Shown: in pieces, positions 1 through 4,688 of the stretch
How the letters are laid out: the number at the start of each line of letters is the position of its first letter
Position numbering within the stretch: position 1 is the first letter of the stretch
NCBI GenBank assembly: GCA_021827955.1
Contig: JAKATY010000012.1
Location: 1-5,290 of the forward strand
Origin: Microcaldota archaeon
GTDB taxonomy: Archaea > Micrarchaeota > Micrarchaeia > Micrarchaeales > Micrarchaeaceae
Direction of reading: 5' to 3'
DNA: 5,290 nucleotides
Notes under the pieces: model-generated
Told to the model about the DNA's origin: nothing
Seen by the model: the letters and a program-made list of their open reading frames with translations, nothing else
Databases searched by the model: none
Made by a program: the position numbers and the translations under genes

Positions 1-52
1 TATAGAACTCTAAAAGTTCGCTACGCTTTATTGATCGTATTTCCACGGCCAT
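1..52 (-). CDS. N-terminal fragment of a leftward protein-coding gene, cut by the window edge
   Basis: Reading leftward from the ATG at 52-50 gives 17 sense codons, MAVEIRSIKRSELLEFY, open to the window edge. An in-frame TAG lies five codons upstream of the ATG, so this ATG is the first possible start. A TATA-like box at 82-75 is centred about 26 bp upstream of the ATG, the distance expected for an archaeal leaderless transcript. The opening (beta-strand-like VEIRSI, then a helix KRSELLEFY) resembles the start of many GNAT acetyltransferases. Seventeen residues cannot establish a family, so I leave the function unassigned. It is likely real because start, promoter spacing and amino-acid composition all agree. 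Confidence 0.42.
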   Translation of the reverse strand, partial: MAVEIRSIKRSELLEFY

Positions 53-74
53 ATTATCGCTGTGCTAAATATCA

Positions 75-82
75 GTATATGC
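75..82 (-). promoter_or_regulatory. Candidate archaeal TATA box (GCATATAC) for the gene starting at 52
   Basis: On the minus strand GCATATAC lies in an AT-rich stretch, centred near 78.5. A start site 25-27 bp downstream would fall at about 52-53, exactly on the ATG, implying a leaderless mRNA. A second AT-rich TATA-like stretch (AAATATATAC on the minus strand, about 115-124) would give a leader of roughly 40 nt and is the alternative. The box departs from the consensus TTTATATA. Confidence 0.35.
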
Positions 83-210
83 TCGGATTCTTTAAGTTTC
101 CAATTCCTATTTTACGTATATATTTCATCGACCTCAAACTCTTTTGGATTCTTTGAAAGACGTTTTGCATAACGCGGAATATGCAGAGGATAGATGCATT
201 AATGCGCAGC

Positions 211-233
211 AAGACAAAAGCATGCGCGCGCAT
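211..233 (-). terminator. Possible terminator after the AlkP-superfamily gene
   Basis: On the minus strand, 27 bp after the stop at 261, the perfect palindrome ATGCGCGCGCAT (233-222) is followed by GCTTTTGTCTT (221-211). A GC dyad followed by an interrupted T-rich tract would suit termination of the leftward transcript. The palindrome has no proper loop and the T-run is only four, so the call is tentative. Confidence 0.28.
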
Positions 234-260
234 CCTGCTTTGCTGATGCTGCTGAATATT

Positions 261-1715
261 CTACGCGGCGCTCTTTGCTTTATACCTGCTCAGCAATGCG
301 TGCGCTTCCGGCCTGTGCGAATCTATGATGTTGCTGCGCTCCTCATCGTCGCTTATGCTGTAGAGCTCGTCCTTTTTCTTTCCGAAGAAATGGATCAGCT
401 TGAGGTTCTCTTCAGCCCCGTAGACTGCAACCGAGCGTATGTTGAACCTGTTCTTCGACTTGTAGATTTCCATTGCACTCTTCGACCTCCCCTTCAGCAT
501 CTCAAGAAGCGAATAATCCCAGCCTTCGCTTATTCCGGTATGCTCGCTTATTACGTAGCGGTCCCTGCGCAGATTGCCGTTGAGATGCTCCTCCCTTCCT
601 GATGCAAGATTCATCAGGGAGTCGTGAAGGGCCAGCAGGCTTACCGGCTTTTCGACAAGGTCTCTCGATTTCACGAGCCTGCCGTTTTCGAAGTTCGCTC
701 CTACAAGCGGCACTTCTACTTCCTCCTTGTAAGGGAAGAGGGAATGGTATAGCATGCCGTGCTCCCCGAAGAACTGGCCGTGATCTGAAGCTATTACCAC
801 GGTCGCATCCTCAAGCATTCCGTAAGCCTTGAGGGCCGCAATGCATTCCTTGGCCTTCCTGTCAAGGTAGCGCAGCCTCTCAAGATACGCATGGTGAAGC
901 TTCGAAGCGGAATAATCGTCAAGCTCCTCTATGCCGCTCATGTAGAGCCATTTGTCCTGCACTATCTCCCTGTCGCGCACTGGATAGTTCTCATGCGCCT
1001 CTATGAAATTGGCAAAGATGAAATGGGGCATGTAGTTGTATCCGGTTTGCAGGTATTCCTTGAGCAGGGCTATTGTGTCGTTGGCGCCCCTGTCGAGCTT
1101 GTAGGTTCCGTCCGCATTCGCTACTCCCTCGTCAAGCTTCAGCCTGAGCTTGAGGTATAAGCTGTCGAAGAAGGGCTGCGGAACCAGCCTGCCTATCGCG
1201 TTGCTGAGCTTGAACAGCCTCTCCCTTGATTTGATGCCTCCCTTGAGCACGAACGAGAGCTTGTCGGCAAGGCTCTTGTTGTACTTGACGTTGGAATGCA
1301 GCCAGATATCGTAAACCTTGTCGAAGCCTATGGCAAGGTTCGTGAAGCTTGTGAGGAAAGGGTTGTTTGAAAGGAGCAGGGAGTAATATCCGAGAGAATG
1401 CATCTTGCTTGCAATGGTCGCATCGCTATCAGAAAGGAATCTCGTCTTTACGAACCATGGCTCTATCTTCGTGCCTGCCTTGAAGAAGTTCCTTGACACG
1501 CCCCCTATGCTGCTTACCTTCCTGTTGGAAAACAGAGAGGCGTGGCTGGGAGCAGTCCAGGTGCCTGGAGACACGGCCATGCCGTATTTCGTCGCAGAGC
1601 GTGCGATGCCGCTGAGAAATGGCATGGATGCGCTGTAGGCGTCTGAAGCGCGCACTGTGTCGAGCAGCAATACAATTATATTTTTGCTCCTATTCCTAAT
1701 AGCGTTCCCGCGCAT
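261..1715 (-). CDS. Alkaline phosphatase/sulfatase-superfamily hydrolase or transferase, Thr-nucleophile type
   Basis: The 484-aa protein has the landmarks of the sulfatase (arylsulfatase A-like) branch of the alkaline phosphatase superfamily. Residues 13-22 (IIVLLLDTVR) form the first strand with metal-ligand candidate D19. W53-T54-A-P-S-H58 is the nucleophile motif. F237-Y244 (FIEAHENY) supplies H241. IASDHG (308-313) supplies D311/H312. GEHG (317-320), then H324 and VEVPL, make the last metal region. The C-terminal DELYSISDDEERSNI (449-463) matches the usual sulfatase ELYDL..DP.E..N signature. Thr54 sits where FGly-type sulfatases carry Cys/Ser, and the following Arg is His. The family is therefore certain but sulfate-ester hydrolysis is not; phosphodiesterase or phosphotransferase chemistry is equally possible. 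I see no signal peptide or membrane span, so it is probably cytoplasmic. The ATG at 1715 is preferred because the first beta strand starts at residue 12 and the next Met is at 31. It is divergent from the glycosyltransferase gene, 66 bp away, which suggests glycan or glycolipid work (inference). Confidence 0.88.
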   Translation of the reverse strand: MRGNAIRNRSKNIIVLLLDTVRASDAYSASMPFLSGIARSATKYGMAVSPGTWTAPSHASLFSNRKVSSIGGVSRNFFKAGTKIEPWFVKTRFLSDSDATIASKMHSLGYYSLLLSNNPFLTSFTNLAIGFDKVYDIWLHSNVKYNKSLADKLSFVLKGGIKSRERLFKLSNAIGRLVPQPFFDSLYLKLRLKLDEGVANADGTYKLDRGANDTIALLKEYLQTGYNYMPHFIFANFIEAHENYPVRDREIVQDKWLYMSGIEELDDYSASKLHHAYLERLRYLDRKAKECIAALKAYGMLEDATVVIASDHGQFFGEHGMLYHSLFPYKEEVEVPLVGANFENGRLVKSRDLVEKPVSLLALHDSLMNLASGREEHLNGNLRRDRYVISEHTGISEGWDYSLLEMLKGRSKSAMEIYKSKNRFNIRSVAVYGAEENLKLIHFFGKKKDELYSISDDEERSNIIDSHRPEAHALLSRYKAKSAA

Positions 1716-1745
1716 ATTTGATCGAAACGCTAGGCGCTGAAACCC

Positions 1746-1753
1746 TTTATATA
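1746..1753. promoter_or_regulatory. TATA box in the 66-bp divergent spacer, possibly used in both directions
   Basis: TTTATATA on the plus strand is the archaeal consensus box, and its complement TATATAAA is also box-like. Rightward, a start site about 26 bp from the centre falls near 1776, six bases before the ATG at 1782. Leftward it falls near 1724, nine bases before the ATG at 1715. It is the only TATA-like element in the 66-bp spacer. The A-rich GAAAC just upstream on the plus strand (1739-1743) resembles a TFB-recognition element and favours the rightward direction. Confidence 0.62.
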
Positions 1754-1762
1754 CGTTGCGCA

Positions 1763-1802
1763 GAAACGGTTAAAGCAGTGCATGAAACGGTTTGAAACGG
1801 TT
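1763..1802 (+). repeat. Three direct GAAACGGTT repeats, helically phased, over the glycosyltransferase start
   Basis: Exact 9-bp copies lie at 1763-1771, 1784-1792 and 1794-1802. Their start-to-start distances are 21 and 10 bp, close to two and one DNA turns, so all would face the same side of the helix. They lie just downstream of the TATA box, around the predicted start site and first codons, where a repressor could block initiation. A partial match, GAAACGCTA, lies at 1724-1732. The last two copies encode part of MKRFETVHRND if translation starts at 1782. Confidence 0.6.
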
Positions 1803-2960
1803 CATCGAAATGATTTCATGAAGATTTGCGTCCTAAACCCATTTTACTATCCCTATCTCGGAGGCACAGAGAAGGTGCTTTTCGAGCTTTACGGCAGGCT
1901 CGCGAAAAGGCATGAGGTGTGTGTAGTATCCGCTGCGCTCCGCGAAAGCGGCAGGGAAAGCGAGGAGGAGATAAACGGGGTAAGGGTAATAAGGCTGAAG
2001 ACGAGCTACATCGAATTTCCAGGCCTTCCGCTTCCCATGCCCATAATGCACGGCGTGCCTGAGGCGATTGCAAGCGAAGGCGCTGACGTGTACCACATCA
2101 ACAACAGATACCTTTACTATACAAACGCCATTGGCGCGATAGAGAAGGCGCGGGGAAAGATTGCAATCACGCTTCACAACGCCTTGCCCAAGGGAATAAA
2201 CGCTTTCACCGACTTCGGAGGCCTGGCATATGACCTGCTGTGGGGAAGAAGAATCATGGAGAAGGCGAAAGCGATAGCTGGGATAACGCAGAACGTGGTA
2301 GACACTACGGTGCCAAGCGGGCTGCTTTGGAAAACCTCCGTCATATACAACGGAATAGACTACAACAGATTCAAGCCCAGGAAGAATTCCGAAGAGGCAG
2401 AAAGGATAATAGAAGAGCTCGGAGGCAACAGGATAATTCTCAACGTGGCAAGGCTTACCTGGCAGAAGGGCCAGCCGCATCTCATAAGCGCGTTTGCCAA
2501 ACTGGCAAAAGAGCACAAGGACCTGTTTTTGCTCATAATAGGCAGGGGCCCGCTGCAAAAGTTCCTTAAAAGCGAGGCAAGAAGAAAGGGAATAGAGAAG
2601 AGGTTCAAGATACTCTCGCACGTGGAAGAGGAGATGCTTCCATATTACTATAACGCCGCGAGCGTGTTCGCATTGCCTTCTCTTTACGAGCCAGCCTCTG
2701 TTGCACTCCTTGAGGCGCTTGCAAGTAAGGCTCCGACAGTGGCATCGAGGGTAGGAGGAATACCGGAGATGATGAAGAACGCTGGAAGGTACTGCAGGCC
2801 AAGGGACAGCAGCGATCTTGCCGAAAAGATAGGCAACACCCTTGAAGAGAAGGAAGTTTCTTCAAGGCTTTCAGAGAGGGGAAGGAAGCTCATGGAAAAG
2901 GAGCATAACTGGGACGCGATTGCAAATAAATATGAAGCTTTGTTCAAGAATATACTATAA
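1782..2960 (+). CDS. GT4-family (GT-B fold) glycosyltransferase
   Basis: The 392-aa protein is a full-length retaining GT-B glycosyltransferase of the GT4/RfaB type, transferring a sugar from a nucleotide-sugar donor. The N-terminal acceptor domain starts with KICVLNPFYYPYLGGTEKV (residues 14-32, glycine loop at 27-28) and includes YHINN (104-108) and LHN (131-133). The hinge VIYNGIDYNRF (187-197) leads into the donor domain. There NVARLTWQKG (221-230) gives R224 and K229 for diphosphate binding, and LLIIGRGPL (250-258) is typical. ALPSLYEPASVALLEALA has the E-x7-E pair E303/E311, followed by GGIPEM (325-330). No membrane segment is visible, so it should act at the cytoplasmic face. Start choice is uncertain. 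The ATG at 1782 fits the TATA spacing, leaving a leader of about 6 nt. The ATG at 1818 (residue 13, MKICVLNP) is where homologues normally begin, and neither has a Shine-Dalgarno. The sugar and acceptor cannot be read. The flippase-like gene 50 bp downstream suggests a lipid-linked glycan or glycolipid. Confidence 0.93.
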   Translation: MKRFETVHRNDFMKICVLNPFYYPYLGGTEKVLFELYGRLAKRHEVCVVSAALRESGRESEEEINGVRVIRLKTSYIEFPGLPLPMPIMHGVPEAIASEGADVYHINNRYLYYTNAIGAIEKARGKIAITLHNALPKGINAFTDFGGLAYDLLWGRRIMEKAKAIAGITQNVVDTTVPSGLLWKTSVIYNGIDYNRFKPRKNSEEAERIIEELGGNRIILNVARLTWQKGQPHLISAFAKLAKEHKDLFLLIIGRGPLQKFLKSEARRKGIEKRFKILSHVEEEMLPYYYNAASVFALPSLYEPASVALLEALASKAPTVASRVGGIPEMMKNAGRYCRPRDSSDLAEKIGNTLEEKEVSSRLSERGRKLMEKEHNWDAIANKYEALFKNIL

Positions 2961-2962
2961 AA
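2955..2962 (+). promoter_or_regulatory. Weak candidate TATA box (CTATAAAA) for the flippase-like gene
   Basis: CTATAAAA overlaps the stop codon of the glycosyltransferase gene. A start site about 26 bp downstream would be near 2985, giving a leader of about 26 nt before the ATG at 3011. It could allow independent expression, but co-transcription with the glycosyltransferase gene is equally plausible given the 50-bp gap. Confidence 0.22.
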
Positions 2963-2966
2963 TCGC

Positions 2967-2995
2967 ATGCGGCGCATCGCACGCTTCGCGTTTTT
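2967..2995 (+). other. GC dyad ATGCGGCGCAT plus T5 run in the gap between the GT and flippase-like genes
   Basis: Six bases after the glycosyltransferase stop lies the odd palindrome ATGCGGCGCAT (2967-2977, centre G2972). A T5 tract follows at 2991-2995. Together they could weaken transcription into the next gene or be a processing site. The dyad has almost no loop and the T-run is 14 bp away, so I do not call it a terminator. Confidence 0.25.
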
Positions 2996-3010
2996 CGAAA
3001 GAATGAGACA

Positions 3011-4069
3011 ATGGCAAAGCGGAAATCCTTTTGGAGCGACCTCAAAGGCAAGGAGGAATTGAGCCTCGAGGAGTACATAAAAATCGTAAAAAGAGTGAAG
3101 TATTTCATAATCGCGGGATTGGCCGCGAGCCTTGCCGTGTTCGTGGGCATCGCGATTTTCGGAGGGATATACAAGGTAAGCGACATCATAGCAAGCATGA
3201 ACTTCTACGTATACGCCATCGCGCTTCTCCTCGTGTTTGCGAGCTACCTGATAAGGTTCGCGAAATGGGACTATTACCTGAAGAAGCTTGGCGTGCGGGT
3301 CCCTTTCAAGGAGAACATGATGATCTACCTCTCGCTCTACTCCATGAACATAACTCCTGGCAAGATAGGAAGGGTGGTTTCGGCATATACTCTCAGCAAA
3401 ATCTCAGGAGTTAAGGTTGCAAAGATAGTGCCAGCAGTGACGATGGACATATTTACGGACTTTATAGGCTTTGCCGTATTTGCGCTCCTCTTCAGCATAT
3501 ACGCGCACAGGTTTGTAATCTACATACTCGCAGCCGACCTGATACTGCTTTTGCCGTTCGTCTTCCTCACCCATGACTGGCTCTACCAGAAGCTCAAGAA
3601 CGCGCTAAAACGCTTCAAGAAGAACCAGTATTTCGGCATGTTCAGCGTATATGGCGACGAGTACTTCTCTTCGCAAAGCGGCCTGAACAACTTCAGGACA
3701 TATGCATACTCGCTCCTTGTCACGCTGCCTGCCGATTTCCTTGTGGGACTCGCGCTCTTCATAACGCTTTTCTCGTTCGGCATAACGGCGCATGTAGGAG
3801 CTACGATATTCGTCTATTCCTCATCGCAGCTTTTCGGCATGGTTTCGGGCGTGCCAGGAAGCATAGGTGTAAGCGACGGTACGCTTGTCGCGATGATAGG
3901 AGGAGTATTCAATCTCGATTCGATGACAAGCTCCGCGGCTACTATAATGACAAGAGTGGCAACGCTCTGGCTCGGGGTGCTTGTAGGATCCGCATTCCTT
4001 TTCTACACACTCAAGTACTGGGATCTTCCTGGAAAAGGCAGAAGGAGAAGCAAAAAGCGCAGGAAATAA
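3011..4069 (+). CDS. UPF0104 / LPG-synthase-TM / AglD-type flippase-like membrane protein
   Basis: The 352-aa protein is almost entirely membrane-embedded. Hydrophobic segments lie roughly at residues 31-52, 64-81, 139-163, 168-187, 231-256, 262-281, 285-301 and 313-334, with a further short segment at 102-112 that may be re-entrant. Family marks are NITPGKIGRV (113-122), SGVPGSIGVSDG (279-290) and TRVATLWLG (314-322). These correspond to the PG.iGe, GgiGv.E and TR..t.w blocks of the flippase-like domain shared by MprF, AglD and UPF0104 proteins. The usual acidic residue of the second block is present as Asp289. The N-terminus is soluble and charged, and the C-terminus is a strongly basic tail (GKGRRRSKKRRK, 341-352), probably cytoplasmic. 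Known members move or modify lipids or lipid-linked sugars; in AglD the domain is fused to a glycosyltransferase. Here a separate GT4 gene sits 50 bp upstream on the same strand, so a two-gene equivalent is a reasonable inference. The substrate is unknown. No Shine-Dalgarno precedes the ATG; another ATG at 3003 is out of frame. Confidence 0.88.
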   Translation: MAKRKSFWSDLKGKEELSLEEYIKIVKRVKYFIIAGLAASLAVFVGIAIFGGIYKVSDIIASMNFYVYAIALLLVFASYLIRFAKWDYYLKKLGVRVPFKENMMIYLSLYSMNITPGKIGRVVSAYTLSKISGVKVAKIVPAVTMDIFTDFIGFAVFALLFSIYAHRFVIYILAADLILLLPFVFLTHDWLYQKLKNALKRFKKNQYFGMFSVYGDEYFSSQSGLNNFRTYAYSLLVTLPADFLVGLALFITLFSFGITAHVGATIFVYSSSQLFGMVSGVPGSIGVSDGTLVAMIGGVFNLDSMTSSAATIMTRVATLWLGVLVGSAFLFYTLKYWDLPGKGRRRSKKRRK

Positions 4070-4086
4070 AAACTGCTAGGAAAAGA
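4062..4086 (-). terminator. T-rich terminator candidate for the SSB gene
   Basis: On the minus strand, about 25 bp after the SSB stop at 4111, the sequence reads TCTTTTCC (4086-4079) and then TTTTTATTTCC (4072-4062). Oligo-T tracts without a hairpin are the usual archaeal termination signal. The element overlaps the last codons of the convergent flippase-like gene. No comparable T-tract follows that gene on the plus strand. Confidence 0.42.
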
Positions 4087-4110
4087 CCTGTGGTGAATGG
4101 TGAAAGAGGA

Positions 4111-4473
4111 TCACATTTCCTCTTCTCCTGCTTCATCTATGTCATTGCTCCCTAAATCGGAAGGCTCGTCCTCTCCGCTGCCCTTCTCCTTGACAAGTAT
4201 CTTTCCGAACTTGCCTGTTGAAAGCTGCGGAGTCCCGCGGAACTCGTTGACATAGCCGTTTGACACCTCTATCGTATCCCCAACGCCAACGGTGTTTATA
4301 TCATTGCCCCACAATGACATCTTTATCGTCCCGGTAGAGTCCTCAAGAACTACATCCGCTACGCTGAGCCTCTTTCCGTACTTCGTTATGACTTCTCGAG
4401 GCTCGCTCTTTTCCTTTACTTTAGCAACAACCGTGACGTTGCTAGCACCTGCCTTCAGTTCATTTATGTTCAT
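4111..4473 (-). CDS. Single-OB-fold single-stranded DNA-binding protein, SsoSSB/SOSS-B type
   Basis: The 120-aa protein is one OB fold plus an acidic tail. VTVVAKVKEKSEPREVITKYGKR (residues 13-35) and VADVVLEDSTGTIKMSLWG (38-56) match the core of crenarchaeal SSB. YVNEFRGTPQLSTGKFGKI (74-92) completes the match, as in Sulfolobus SSB, Thermoplasma SSB and human SOSS-B1. The three ssDNA-stacking aromatics known in Sulfolobus SSB (W56, W75, F79) align with W55, Y74 and F78 here, so DNA binding should be retained. The tail from 98 on (GSGEDEPSDLG to AGEEEM) is rich in Asp/Glu. It ends without the Gly/Arg-rich repeats of the Sulfolobus protein and probably recruits partner proteins. The role is to protect ssDNA in replication and repair, in the cytoplasm. 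The ATG at 4473 is the first start after an in-frame upstream TGA, and a TATA box lies about 55 bp upstream. It is convergent with the flippase-like gene (41 bp between stops) and downstream of the nuclease-domain gene, but has its own promoter. Confidence 0.9.
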   Translation of the reverse strand: MNINELKAGASNVTVVAKVKEKSEPREVITKYGKRLSVADVVLEDSTGTIKMSLWGNDINTVGVGDTIEVSNGYVNEFRGTPQLSTGKFGKILVKEKGSGEDEPSDLGSNDIDEAGEEEM

Positions 4474-4524
4474 ATAACACGCCTGATTAGATTCAATCGC
4501 ACTCGTAGTATATGTTCACAAAAT

Positions 4525-4532
4525 TATTTAAA
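4525..4532 (-). promoter_or_regulatory. TATA box (TTTAAATA) of the SSB gene
   Basis: On the minus strand TTTAAATA matches the archaeal box. The predicted start site is near 4503, giving a leader of about 30 nt. A second, weaker box (ACATATAC, about 4508-4515) would give a leader of some 13 nt. The leader has no convincing Shine-Dalgarno; GGCG just before the ATG is at best partial. The upstream gene's terminator-like element ends about 20 bp before this box, consistent with separate transcription units. Confidence 0.6.
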
Positions 4533-4550
4533 TCTGCTTAATGGAGAACG

Positions 4551-4603
4551 AAAAAAGCTTGGCGCGAGGCAAAACCGCGTGCAAAACGCGTTTCGCGCAA
4601 GTT
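4551..4603 (-). terminator. Stem-loop followed by T6, terminator of the nuclease-domain gene
   Basis: On the minus strand CTTGCGCGA (4601-4593) pairs with TCGCGC-c-AAG (4567-4558), nine pairs with one bulged base. The stem encloses a smaller hairpin CGCGT/ACGCG (4590-4586 with 4580-4576, 5-base loop). The minus strand then runs straight into CTTTTTT (T6 at 4556-4551). It starts about 86 bp after the stop of the leftward gene and ends before the SSB promoter. This is exactly where termination is needed. A stem plus U-tract is bacterial-looking, but T-tracts terminate archaeal polymerase as well. Confidence 0.55.
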
Positions 4604-4657
4604 AGAGTGCCAGCTCTGGAGAAGCCATCCCCATGCTTGAGAGGCAAAGGGGTTTTT

Positions 4658-4681
4658 GCGGCGCGTGTTTCATGCGCCAGC
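4658..4681. repeat. Strong inverted repeat just after the stop of the nuclease-domain gene
   Basis: GGCGCGTG (4660-4667) and CATGCGCC (4671-4678) form an 8-bp arm with loop TTT. The arm is extended by GC/GC (4658-4659 with 4680-4681) across a bulged A. Seven pairs are Watson-Crick and one is G-U when read on the plus strand; the minus strand has one A-C mismatch. It begins eight bases after the leftward stop codon and lacks a T-run, so it may stabilise the mRNA 3' end rather than terminate. Confidence 0.5.
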
Positions 4682-4688
4682 GAGGTTT

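Larger units (their letters stand above)
53..260. other. Intergenic region between the AlkP-superfamily gene and the left-edge gene
   Basis: This 208-bp spacer separates two tandem leftward genes. The left part (53-140) is AT-rich and promoter-like for the left-edge gene. The right part holds a 10-bp perfect palindrome GCATTAATGC at 196-205 and a 12-bp perfect palindrome ATGCGCGCGCAT at 222-233. A 53-codon minus frame (233-72) and a TTG-initiated plus frame from 144 are open here, but neither has support as a gene. Confidence 0.5.

Noticed and set aside
72..233. Minus-strand 53-codon frame starting MRAHAFVLLR, in frame with the AlkP-superfamily gene beyond its TAG stop
   Set aside because: I considered stop-codon readthrough or a small gene. 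The protein already ends in the normal family C-terminus, the extra sequence is Arg/Gln/Ile-rich without motif, and it covers the palindromes and promoter region.
144..602. TTG-initiated 152-codon plus-strand frame
   Set aside because: Three quarters of it is antisense to the well-supported AlkP-superfamily gene; its start is TTG and its product has no recognisable motif. A TATA-like stretch at about 113-124 is better explained by the leftward gene at the edge.
1833..2621. 262-codon minus-strand frame antisense to the glycosyltransferase
   Set aside because: It is a shadow of an AGG/ATA-rich gene in another frame; the plus-strand GT4 motifs are complete and no motif is visible in the antisense product.
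2967..3062. 31-codon frame (MRRIARFAFF...) overlapping the start of the flippase-like gene, a possible upstream ORF
   Set aside because: Its in-frame ATGs (2967, 3003) lack any ribosome site, the peptide has no recognisable feature, and part of it is just the out-of-frame reading of the next gene's start.
4605..4680. Possible tRNA or C/D-box RNA in the spacer before the nuclease-domain gene
   Set aside because: No T-loop GTTCRANNC consensus, no seven-pair acceptor stem, and no paired RTGATGA and CTGA boxes on either strand.
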